A DNA stretch of 6,242 nt from Candidatus Sumerlaeota bacterium (GTDB taxonomy: Bacteria > Sumerlaeota > Sumerlaeia > MVZB01 > JAJFLK01), in assembly GCA_021772735.1 (NCBI GenBank), contig JAJFLK010000183.1, positions 1 through 6,242 on the forward strand, written 5' to 3'. Below, piece by piece: positions 1 to 5,398 of the stretch (the first letter of the stretch is position 1; each line of letters starts with the position of its first letter). The position numbers and the translations under genes were made by a program. The notes beneath the pieces were generated by a model that was given only the letters and a program-made list of their open reading frames with translations, did no database searches and had not been told where the DNA came from.

Positions 1-1
1 G

Positions 2-517
2 CGCATGAGGCTGATGGCTGTTTTCCAGGCGACCTACGTCGGGGCGCCGATGATCTGGTATGGCGATGAAGTCGGCATGTTCGGCGCGGACGACCCGATG
101 TGTCGCATGCCGATGTGGTGGGATGATCGCGGCCCATTCGAGGACGAGACCTATATCATCGACGAAGATCTGCGCTCGATGTTCCGCGAGCTGTATCGGC
201 TGCGCTCCACGGACGCCGTCTTGCAGACCGGAGATTACCTGACCCTGATGACTTCGGACGATCAGGATTCCCTGGCGTTTTTGCGATATAGTCCGTCGGC
301 GGATCATGCGATTATCGTCGCGCTGAATAACAGCGCCGCCGAGCAGACGATCCAGATCGGCGCGCCGAGCAAAACGGTATTGCCCGCCGGCCTCGATGCC
401 GCTCGTCCGCTTCATGCGCCCCCCGGCGTGAGCTTCAGCGTTGATGAAGAAGGGCTGAGCGTCGTGCTGCCCGCCGTGACCGGCGCCGTGATTCGGGTCG
501 GGGCGGCCGGCGAATAG
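2..517 (+). CDS. GH13 alpha-glucosidase/neopullulanase-like enzyme, C-terminal part (5' truncated)
   Basis: This is the last ~171 codons of a glycoside hydrolase family 13 enzyme; the reading frame is open from base 2, so the gene starts upstream. Seen: the late (beta/alpha)8-barrel signature GAPMIWYGDEVGMFG, then DDPMCRMPMWWDD. The order 'GxPxIxYGDE...DPxCRxPMxWD' is typical of the neopullulanase/cyclomaltodextrinase/maltogenic amylase group. After it come a helix with a 'LYRLRS' stretch (the usual 'xLixLRx' segment) and an all-beta C-terminal domain of ~90 residues ending at TAG 515-517. The catalytic Asp/Glu/Asp residues lie upstream, so activity cannot be judged here. Known of the family: these enzymes hydrolyse alpha-1,4 (some alpha-1,6) bonds in cyclodextrins, pullulan or maltodextrins, often inside the cell. 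Inference: it processes the glucans brought in by the transporter encoded directly downstream, 38 bp away. The exact subfamily and location are unknown without the N-terminus. Confidence 0.9.
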   Translation, partial: RMRLMAVFQATYVGAPMIWYGDEVGMFGADDPMCRMPMWWDDRGPFEDETYIIDEDLRSMFRELYRLRSTDAVLQTGDYLTLMTSDDQDSLAFLRYSPSADHAIIVALNNSAAEQTIQIGAPSKTVLPAGLDAARPLHAPPGVSFSVDEEGLSVVLPAVTGAVIRVGAAGE

Positions 518-539
518 ACACGGCCCAAGCCACGCGCCC

Positions 540-545
540 GAGGAG
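540..545 (+). promoter_or_regulatory. Ribosome binding site of the malF-type gene
   Basis: GAGGAG lies 10 nt before ATG 556, in the 38 bp gap after the glycosidase stop. It supports ATG 556 as the start. The context 'GAGGAGCACGAATCGG-ATG' resembles the one before the binding-protein gene (GAGGAGCATGATCCCCGC-ATG). Confidence 0.7.
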
Positions 546-555
546 CACGAATCGG

Positions 556-1506
556 ATGGCCGCAAAAGCGAAGCACAGCGTCGGCCGGATCACGCTTCGC
601 CAGGATCTTGCCGCCGGTCTGTACCTCATTCCGTTTCTCATCGTCTTCATCATTTTTATCGGCTATCCGGTTTTTCACAGCTTCTGGATCAGCCTGCATC
701 GCGTCACGATCTATTCGGATTTCTACGATATTTTCGGTTCGATGGAGATGGTCGGGCTGGATAATTATCGGCGGATCACATCGGACCCGATTTTCTGGTG
801 GTCGGTCGTTCTGACGTTCGCATATGCGTTCATGACGATCGTCGGCGGGATGATCCTGAGCCTCGCCCTCGCGCTCGCCCTGCGCAAAGCCAAACGCGGA
901 TTCGGGATCCTGCGAGCCGGATTCTTCCTGCCCAACGTCTTTGATATTTTCGTCGTCGGCGTCATCTGGCTGATGCTTTACAACCCGAACGGCGGCCTCG
1001 TTTCGATGATGCTTTCTCTCGGCGGCGCGACCGAAGCGGCGCAGCAGGGCGTGCTGAACAATCCCTGGCTCACGCTTCCCGCGATCGCGTTCGCGATGAT
1101 CCTGAAGAACGCCGGATTCGGAATGATCCTTTTTCTCGTCAGCCTCGCGAACATCAATGAATCGATCTTCGAGGCCGCGCAGGTCGATGGCGCGAGCCCA
1201 CGCCAGACTCTGTTTCGCATCACGCTGCCCCAGCTTAGGCCGATCATCATTTTTCTGGCGATCACCGGGACGGTCGGATCGCTGAACGCGTTCGGCGAGA
1301 TTTTCGCGATGACCGACGCAACGGGCGGAAGCAGCGTTCAAGTCGCGGGTGAGACTCTCCAGAGCGCTCGCATCAGTGCGTTTCATCTCTTCATGCGATT
1401 CAACGAGTCGGCTTACGGCGAGGCCGCGGCAATCAGCTTCGTGCTGCTCGGCATCGCGCTGATCATCAGTTGGATCAATTTCAAGATTCTTGGGCAATCG
1501 GATTGA
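556..1506 (+). CDS. MalF-type sugar ABC transporter permease
   Basis: This is an inner-membrane permease subunit (316 aa) of a carbohydrate-uptake (CUT1) ABC importer. Seen: a basic N-terminus, a first membrane segment around residues 20-45 (IPFLIVFIIFIGYPVF), then hydrophobic stretches near 83-108, 122-142, 173-197, 228-250 and 291-310. The cytoplasmic EAA loop at 206-230 (EAAQVDGASPRQTLFRITLP) is what docks on the ATPase. Length and layout match the common ~300-residue MalF/UgpA-type proteins; there is no large P2-type periplasmic loop as in E. coli MalF (~514 aa). The start is ATG 556 with a good GAGGAG. The next permease begins 11 bp after its stop, so the two are surely one transcript and form a heterodimer. 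Substrate is inferred to be a maltodextrin-like alpha-glucan from the GH13 neighbour and the MalG-like partner; other oligosaccharides cannot be excluded. Confidence 0.93.
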   Translation: MAAKAKHSVGRITLRQDLAAGLYLIPFLIVFIIFIGYPVFHSFWISLHRVTIYSDFYDIFGSMEMVGLDNYRRITSDPIFWWSVVLTFAYAFMTIVGGMILSLALALALRKAKRGFGILRAGFFLPNVFDIFVVGVIWLMLYNPNGGLVSMMLSLGGATEAAQQGVLNNPWLTLPAIAFAMILKNAGFGMILFLVSLANINESIFEAAQVDGASPRQTLFRITLPQLRPIIIFLAITGTVGSLNAFGEIFAMTDATGGSSVQVAGETLQSARISAFHLFMRFNESAYGEAAAISFVLLGIALIISWINFKILGQSD

Positions 1507-1508
1507 GG
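1504..1508 (+). promoter_or_regulatory. Ribosome binding site deciding a GTG start for the malG-type gene
   Basis: TGAGG overlaps the stop of the preceding permease and lies 9 nt before GTG 1518. The longest open frame would begin at TTG 1470, inside the preceding gene, where I see no Shine-Dalgarno sequence. GTG 1518 also gives a normal short basic N-terminus ahead of the first membrane segment. Confidence 0.6.
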
Positions 1509-1517
1509 CAGCACCCG

Positions 1518-2981
1518 GTGGCGAGCAAGCAAGACAGCACATCGCGAACGGGCCGGCCGCGAATCAGCGCGACCCGAGCGCTCATGTATACCCTGATCGT
1601 ATTGATTTTCGTTTTCGTGCAGTTGCCGATGCTCTGGATGGTCGTGACAGCGTTTCGAGTCAAGGGCACGGCGTTTCGGCTCGATATGATTCCGAATATA
1701 ACCGTCCAGACGCCGCCATCCGAATTCGATCCGTTCGCCCTGCCGCGTGTTGGACAAGGTGAACGCGTGTTGCACTTCGAATTTGCCGACGAGCAAGCCT
1801 CGAGCGTCGAGGTCCAATGGCGTGCCGGTGCAGCGGACGACCCCACCGAGGCGCAATCGGCCGATTTGAAAAGAGCTCTGGACGGAAACTGGTTCGCCGA
1901 CGTGGCGGTGGACCCTTCGGTTTTCACGTTCACGGCGACATTCGATTATCGATATTCGATCGATGGCGGCGAGCCGATTCCCGATCCGAGGCGGCCCGAA
2001 CTGACAACCGCCGAGGGCGATTGGACACGGGTCGTCGTCGAAGGAACGACCTTCGGGCTGGGGGCGGATCGCGGGAGCGATGGGGATCGATTCAAGGTTT
2101 ACGTCTCCGAAGGCGGCGGCGGGGTTGCTCGGGTCATAGCCGATCCGGGTTTATCGCTTTCGATCCTCCTCGGCGAGGCCCCGCGCATCGACCTGCCCGA
2201 AACCTCCGCCGGCGTTTACGAGGCGACGTTTGAGCCCGGCGGCGAAGCGACGTATCGTATCGTTCGGCGGCGCGGCTGGGGCGAAGCCGTCGCCGAGATG
2301 TATACGCTCGATAACTTCAAGGCGATCCTCGGGAGCGAGGATTTCAATTTTGGCCGATACTTCATGAACTCGCTCGTCGTCGCGACCTTTGCCGGTCTGC
2401 TGACCGTCTTGCTCTGCACGCTCGGCGGATACGCGTTCGCCGTGAAGCAGTTCCATTTCCGCGAGCCAATTTTTCGCATCCTGCTCGCCTCGATGCTGAT
2501 CCCCGGGATGATCTTCATGGTTCCCCAATTCAGCATCGTTTTGAAGCTGGGTTGGATGAACAGTTATCAGGGGATGATCGTGCCGCATTTGGCCAACGTC
2601 TTCGGCCTGTTTCTCATGCGGCAATATATCAGCCAGATCCCGGGCGACCTTTTCAACGCGGCTGAGATCGACGGCGCGAGCGAGCTCCAGTTGTTTCGCA
2701 ACGTCGTCATTCCGGTCTGCCTGCCGATCATGGCGACGCTGTTTCTCCTCACGTTCGTCTCCCAGTGGAGTAACTTCCTGTGGCAGTTGATCGTGAACAC
2801 CGGCGACTCGCCGCTGGTGACGCTTCCGGTCGGGTTGCAGCAATTCAAGGGTCAGAACTCGAACGACTGGGAGAAGATCATGGCCGGCGCGTGCTTCTCG
2901 ATCCTGCCGATCACGGTGCTTTTCGTGACGTTGCAGAAGTATTTTATCCAGGGCCTGACGGCCGGAGCTGTTAAAGAATAA
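1518..2981 (+). CDS. MalG-type sugar ABC transporter permease with large extracytoplasmic insert
   Basis: This is the second permease subunit of the importer, 487 aa from GTG 1518; TTG 1470 would add 16 residues. Ordinary MalG-type proteins have ~280-300. Seen: a basic N-terminus, membrane segment 1 at ~22-45 (LIVLIFVFVQLPMLWMVVTA), then a hydrophilic insert at ~50-260. The normal MalG core follows from 'YTLDNFKAIL' (~262): membrane segments near 285-309, 316-338, 352-368, 399-416 and 461-474, the EAA loop at 380-394 (NAAEIDGASELQLFR), and the typical C-terminus QGLTAGAVKE, which closely matches the E. coli MalG end. Within the insert, residues ~84-174 read like a CBM48/isoamylase-N beta-sandwich: 'DGNW', 'FDYRYSIDGG', 'PDPRRPE', 'GDWTRVVVEG'. 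A second beta-rich segment (~175-255) follows. The insert should face outward, so contact with the binding protein or glucan is likely but inferred. The gene partners with the MalF-type gene 11 bp upstream. Confidence 0.92.
   Translation: MASKQDSTSRTGRPRISATRALMYTLIVLIFVFVQLPMLWMVVTAFRVKGTAFRLDMIPNITVQTPPSEFDPFALPRVGQGERVLHFEFADEQASSVEVQWRAGAADDPTEAQSADLKRALDGNWFADVAVDPSVFTFTATFDYRYSIDGGEPIPDPRRPELTTAEGDWTRVVVEGTTFGLGADRGSDGDRFKVYVSEGGGGVARVIADPGLSLSILLGEAPRIDLPETSAGVYEATFEPGGEATYRIVRRRGWGEAVAEMYTLDNFKAILGSEDFNFGRYFMNSLVVATFAGLLTVLLCTLGGYAFAVKQFHFREPIFRILLASMLIPGMIFMVPQFSIVLKLGWMNSYQGMIVPHLANVFGLFLMRQYISQIPGDLFNAAEIDGASELQLFRNVVIPVCLPIMATLFLLTFVSQWSNFLWQLIVNTGDSPLVTLPVGLQQFKGQNSNDWEKIMAGACFSILPITVLFVTLQKYFIQGLTAGAVKE
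1767..2039 (+). other. CBM48-like segment inside the MalG insert (candidate domain)
   Basis: This stretch (residues ~84-174 of the permease) follows a pattern I know from CBM48/glycogen-binding and isoamylase N-terminal domains: strands with hydrophobic-polar alternation, then 'DGNW', 'VAVDPSVFTF', 'YRYSIDGGEPIPDPRRPE', and a closing 'GDWTRVVV' strand. The hallmark is Y-x-Y-x-(V/I)-D-G followed by DP. The strong 'GDFNxW' motif of many CBM48 domains is not clear here, so ligand binding may be lost or different. The call rests on motif order only. Confidence 0.4.
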
Positions 2982-3025
2982 GGAAAAAGTGAGAAGGGAA
3001 AAGGTAAAAGGGAAGAGGGAGAGAG
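2980..3025 (+). repeat. Polypurine tract (left arm of inverted low-complexity repeats)
   Basis: These 46 bases are all A or G except for T at 2990 and 3005. The tract begins in the stop codon of the malG-type gene and runs towards the four-helix-bundle gene. Its core AAAGGTAAAAGG (3000-3011) is an exact inverted copy of CCTTTTACCTTT at 3493-3504, beyond that gene. It is unlike the surrounding coding sequence and looks like one edge of an inserted element. Confidence 0.7.
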
Positions 3026-3049
3026 TGCCCGTGAAAGGGGCGGGCGGCG

Positions 3050-3410
3050 ATGGCCAAGGCTGAACCCGATATTGTCGGAAGAACCTTTAGATTTGCCGCC
3101 GATGTGGTGCGGGCTTGCTCTCAATTGAACAAGGGCAGCGAAGAGGCAAGGATTTTGGCCCGGCAGTTGATTCGATCGGGCACGTCGGTCGGAGCGAACA
3201 TCGAGGAGGCGCAGGCGGCGCAATCCAAGCGAGACTTCATATCGAAGTATTCAATTGCGCTGTAAGGAAGCGAGAGAGACGCATTACTGGCTTAAACTGT
3301 TTATCACCTGCGGTTTCCGCCCGGAGGCAAAGCTGGAGCCGCTGCTGCAAGAGGCCGACGAGATCCGCCGTATTCTTGGAGCAATCGTCAAGAACAGCCG
3401 AGGAGCATGA
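3050..3410 (+). pseudogene. Four-helix bundle (23S rRNA intervening-sequence type) protein, one-base frameshift
   Basis: From ATG 3050 the frame encodes 71 residues, ending at TAA 3263-3265. If the single T at 3263 is ignored, the frame continues from AAG 3264 to TGA 3408-3410, giving 119 residues, the usual size of this family. Seen across the break: 'QLIRSGTSVGANIEEAQAA', 'QSKRDFISKYSIAL', then 'KEARETHYWLKLF', and a C-terminal helix 'EADEIRRILGAIVKN'. This is the classic family order (TIGR02436-like). Known: such proteins form pentamers of four-helix bundles and occur in 23S rRNA intervening sequences and scattered through genomes; their function is unclear. The codon before the break (CTG, next TAA) gives no good slip site, so programmed +1 frameshifting looks unlikely; a mutation or a sequencing error fits better. 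GGGG at 3036-3039 may serve as ribosome binding site. The gene splits the transporter operon between malG and the binding protein. Confidence 0.85.
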
Positions 3411-3417
3411 ACCCCGC

Positions 3418-3483
3418 ATGAACCGTCTTAACATTCCCCTTCTTCCTTTTTCCTTCTCTTCGAGGAGCATGATCCCCGCATGA
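3418..3483 (+). other. Possible 21-codon leader ORF in repeat copy 1
   Basis: ATG 3418, 12 nt after GAGGAG 3400-3405, opens 21 codons (MNRLNIPLLPFSFSSRSMIP + A) that stop at TGA 3481-3483. Its stop overlaps the start of the binding-protein gene as ATGA (3480-3483), the usual layout for translational coupling. Its first residues resemble the start of the binding protein (MTRLSFYLSPFSF), as expected from the repeat. It may be only a relic of the duplication. Confidence 0.3.
3462..3467 (+). promoter_or_regulatory. Ribosome binding site of the binding-protein gene
   Basis: GAGGAG lies 12 nt before ATG 3480, slightly long spacing. ATG 3469 is too close and opens only four codons (MIPA) before TGA 3481. 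ATG 3480 gives a complete lipoprotein signal peptide and is therefore preferred. Confidence 0.55.
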
Positions 3484-4934
3484 CCCGTCTATCCTTTTAC
3501 CTTTCTCCTTTCTCCTTTTTCCTTCTCTTCGCCGTTGCGTGCGATTCGGGCGCGGGCGCGTCATCGACCCGCGAAGAGGGCGCGGCCACACTGGAGATCT
3601 GGCAGGGATTCAAGCTCGAAGAAACGGCAGTCTTCCGGCGGATGATGAAAGAATTCGAGCTCGAGTGGGAGGCCGCGAACGGCCGCGACTTGACCGTCAC
3701 GGTTCACTTCGTGGCCTATGACGATATGTTTCCCAAACTTCGCACGGCATCGCTCGCCGGGCTGACTCCCGATATCGCTTTCGTTGACGCGATCAAGGTC
3801 ACCGACCTCGCGCTGGGCCAGGCTCTGGTTAAGCTCGACGAACTTGAGAGTTTCAAAAAACGTTATGGTACGCGCGATGAGGCCCGCCGCGAGTTCATCG
3901 GCGCGTCGTTCGACGCCGGCGTCGTGAACCGCAAAGGCATCGCAAACCTCTACGGCCTGCCCGTTCAGACCACGACCGTTTCGATGTTTTGGAATCGTGC
4001 GATCTTCCGGGCCAAGGCGGGCGCGCTGCGAGCGGCCGGGCTCGATCCAAACCGTCCGCCGCGCGATTGGGATGAGCTGATCGAATATGGACGAGTCCTG
4101 ACCGACGTCGATAAGGGCGTCTATGGATTCGGCATGCACAGTTCCCTGTGGTTCAATTTCCCGATGTTCAATATGTATGGCGTCGACGTCGTGGCTTATG
4201 ACGAGGCGGGCCGCGCGCTGCCGGCGCTGGATAATGACAACGGACGGGCCGCGCTGAATCGAATCCGCACCATCGCAGCCAGCGGAGTCGAGGGCGGCGC
4301 ATGGAAGCGCAGCGCGCTCTTTCCCGAGGCCGGTTTCCTGAATCAGAAATACGCGATGATCAACACGGGGCCCTGGATGGTGGAGAACTTCGCCAACGGC
4401 GGCCTGGATTTCGACATCGCCTTGATCCCCGCGCCGCCCCAGGCCGATATCGACGCGCTCGGCCTGCCGCCAAAGGCGCCCGAATGGGTTGAGGAGCTCG
4501 GCATTCAAGCGTGGTCCTCAAGCAACGTCGGCGGGCAGACCGGCGTTATCATGCGGACCAGTGCGCAGCCAGACATCGCGTTCGAGGCGCTGGATTACTT
4601 CACCAGCGAGGCGCGCCAGCGCGAGTGGGCCAGCGAGCTGGGGCAGATTCCCGTGCGGCTCGCGGCCTGGGAAGACCTCGACACCTCGAAGTACCCTTTC
4701 CTTCCGCGTTTCATGCAGCAGTTGCGGTTGAGCCAGCGCATTCCGCAGATCGTGCTTTTCGGCAAACTGGAGCTCGACATCTTCAACCCGGAGATCGATT
4801 TGCTTTTGCAGAAGCCCGATTACCCGGTCCAGACCATGCTGGAAAATATGGAGCGCAATCTCGAGGAGCTCATCCTGGGCCGGATCAATGAGAGCCTGCC
4901 CGACGCGGGTGGCGGCTCGGCCCCGAAAGGTTAG
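3480..4934 (+). CDS. MalE-type extracellular solute-binding lipoprotein (family 1)
   Basis: This is the substrate-binding protein (484 aa) of the sugar importer. Seen: a lipoprotein signal peptide MTRLSFYLSPFSFFLLFAVA ending at Cys21 (box AVAC, with Ala rather than Leu at -3). Then comes a typical family 1 fold: 'ATLEIWQGF' (~36-44) as first strand, 'MFPKLRTASLAGLTPDIAFVD' (~83-103), 'LYGLPVQTTTVSMFWNRAIF' (~157-176), 'AGLDPNRPPRDWDELIEYGR' (~186-205), and 'YAMINTGPWMVENF' (~291-304), the conserved segment in which many relatives read 'GPW'. The 'EALDYFTSEARQREWASELG' helix region and an acidic C-terminus follow. It is somewhat longer than usual (~400-450). Role: captures oligosaccharide outside the inner membrane and delivers it to the two permeases upstream. 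Asp22 after the lipidated Cys is the inner-membrane retention signal in E. coli-like diderms. The signal peptide is written by repeat copy 2. The maltodextrin substrate is inferred from neighbours. Confidence 0.93.
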   Translation: MTRLSFYLSPFSFFLLFAVACDSGAGASSTREEGAATLEIWQGFKLEETAVFRRMMKEFELEWEAANGRDLTVTVHFVAYDDMFPKLRTASLAGLTPDIAFVDAIKVTDLALGQALVKLDELESFKKRYGTRDEARREFIGASFDAGVVNRKGIANLYGLPVQTTTVSMFWNRAIFRAKAGALRAAGLDPNRPPRDWDELIEYGRVLTDVDKGVYGFGMHSSLWFNFPMFNMYGVDVVAYDEAGRALPALDNDNGRAALNRIRTIAASGVEGGAWKRSALFPEAGFLNQKYAMINTGPWMVENFANGGLDFDIALIPAPPQADIDALGLPPKAPEWVEELGIQAWSSSNVGGQTGVIMRTSAQPDIAFEALDYFTSEARQREWASELGQIPVRLAAWEDLDTSKYPFLPRFMQQLRLSQRIPQIVLFGKLELDIFNPEIDLLLQKPDYPVQTMLENMERNLEELILGRINESLPDAGGGSAPKG

Positions 4935-4940
4935 GCGCTG

Positions 4941-4969
4941 TTTTTTTTTGAACCCGCGAGGAATCCTCG
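4941..4969 (+). terminator. T-tract and small stem-loop after the operon (weak terminator candidate)
   Basis: Nine T residues (4941-4949) lie 6 bp after the binding-protein stop. Only weak pairing is visible before them. A better stem (CGAGG 4957-4961 with CCTCG 4965-4969, 3-nt loop) lies after the T run, which is the wrong order for a classic intrinsic terminator. Termination here is plausible from position, but the structure does not prove it. Confidence 0.25.
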
Positions 4970-5054
4970 GGGTGATCGCCTCAAGCCATTATTTATCAGA
5001 CTTGTGGCAATTCGAGCCGGTTGGATTTCGTAATAAAAAAGGCCAATATCGTAA

Positions 5055-5083
5055 TTGGTGATCCGGCGATTCGGGTCTATAGT
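5055..5083 (+). promoter_or_regulatory. Candidate sigma-70-type promoter
   Basis: TTGGTG (5055-5060) and TATAGT (5078-5083) are separated by 17 nt. The -10 box matches TATAAT at five of six positions and the -35 box matches TTGACA at three of six. It would start transcription near 5090 and drive the exported-protein gene. Confidence 0.4.
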
Positions 5084-5111
5084 GTCCTCTGATGTGTTAC
5101 TAGGCCAGAGT

Positions 5112-5138
5112 TTGACAGCCGAGTGACGGACGTATAGC
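5112..5138 (+). promoter_or_regulatory. Second, weaker promoter candidate
   Basis: TTGACA (5112-5117) is a perfect -35 box. The best -10 is TATAGC (5133-5138), only 15 nt away. The short spacing and overlap with a hairpin (5127-5144) make it less likely than the upstream candidate. Confidence 0.25.
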
Positions 5139-5333
5139 TGTCCGGTAGGACGTGCAGACTTGTGAGTTGAATGCCCCGCGCAAAGCGGAGTCCGGAAGCT
5201 GCGGCGAGTCGGATTGACGAGCTTGGCGAAGATGATTTCGAATCAGGTCGAATGGGGAAAGGAGGGCCAGACGAGAACTGATTGATGCCGGGCGAGTCTC
5301 TAGATGAGCGTGCCTGGCGAGACAAATTTTTAA

Positions 5334-5356
5334 TCTCAGCCCCCACGGGTCTGAGA
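5334..5356 (+). other. Stem-loop in the leader before the exported-protein gene
   Basis: TCTCAG (5334-5339) pairs perfectly with CTGAGA (5351-5356); inside, CCC and GGG add three more pairs after one mismatch, leaving a 3-nt loop. No T run follows, so it is not an intrinsic terminator. It lies 26 nt before the AAGGAG site and could affect mRNA stability or translation. Confidence 0.5.
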
Positions 5357-5382
5357 AAACGCATTGTATTGACTGAATTGAA

Positions 5383-5388
5383 AAGGAG
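5383..5388 (+). promoter_or_regulatory. Ribosome binding site of the exported-protein gene
   Basis: AAGGAG lies 10 nt before ATG 5399, a near-ideal site. It fixes the start of a gene that has no stop inside the window. Confidence 0.8.
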
Positions 5389-5398
5389 AAGAAGAACG

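Larger units (their letters stand above)
3399..3532 (+). repeat. Two tandem copies of a 62-70 bp unit ending in polypyrimidine
   Basis: Copy 1 (3399-3460) and copy 2 (3461-3530, plus CG) both begin CGAGGAGCATGA, continue CCCCGCATGA and CCGTCT, and end in CTTTTTCCTTCTCTT. The middle parts differ in length and sequence (about 8 bp longer in copy 2). Copy 1 contains the stop codon of the four-helix-bundle frame. Copy 2 contains the ribosome binding site, start codon and most of the signal-peptide codons of the binding-protein gene. The pyrimidine runs are unbroken at 3434-3461 and 3500-3530. Confidence 0.85.
4935..5398 (+). other. 464 bp intergenic region, probable promoter and long leader
   Basis: I see no convincing gene on either strand and recognise no RNA family. 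It is locally A/T-rich at 4985-5060 and then holds several short hairpins: CGGAC 5127-5131 with GTCCG 5140-5144; CCGC 5176-5179 with GCGG 5185-5188 (loop GCAAA); GTCTC 5296-5300 with GAGAC 5319-5323; and a strong one at 5334-5356. If the promoter near 5055-5083 is used, the downstream gene has a leader of about 300 nt, long enough for a regulatory RNA. Confidence 0.5.

Noticed and set aside
1470..1517. TTG 1470 as start of the malG-type gene
   Set aside because: It lies inside the preceding permease gene without a visible ribosome binding site. GTG 1518 has TGAGG at good spacing.
412..1542. Long minus-strand open frame (376 codons) opposite the malF-type gene
   Set aside because: It is very rich in Arg, Asp, Glu and His with no recognisable domain, and lies antisense to a clear permease. 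It is a by-product of GC-rich codon bias.
3260..3268. Programmed +1 frameshift at CTG TAA
   Set aside because: Slipping from CTG to TGT would break tRNA pairing, unlike the CTT TGA site of release factor 2. A mutation or sequencing error is simpler.
3115..3483. Plus-strand 122-codon frame across the four-helix-bundle gene
   Set aside because: It is in the wrong frame for both halves of the real gene. Only its last 21 codons, in repeat copy 1, merit note.
3399..3532. CRISPR array
   Set aside because: There are only two adjoining copies without spacers, and the repeat overlaps coding sequence.
3561..4508. Minus-strand open frame of 315 codons opposite the binding-protein gene
   Set aside because: No family features, and the + strand gene there is unambiguous.
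5145..5330. Known structured RNA (c-di-GMP riboswitch or RNase P RNA) in the leader
   Set aside because: A GCAAA loop and a GGGGAAAGGAGG stretch recalled these families, but the conserved cores and pairing order are not present.
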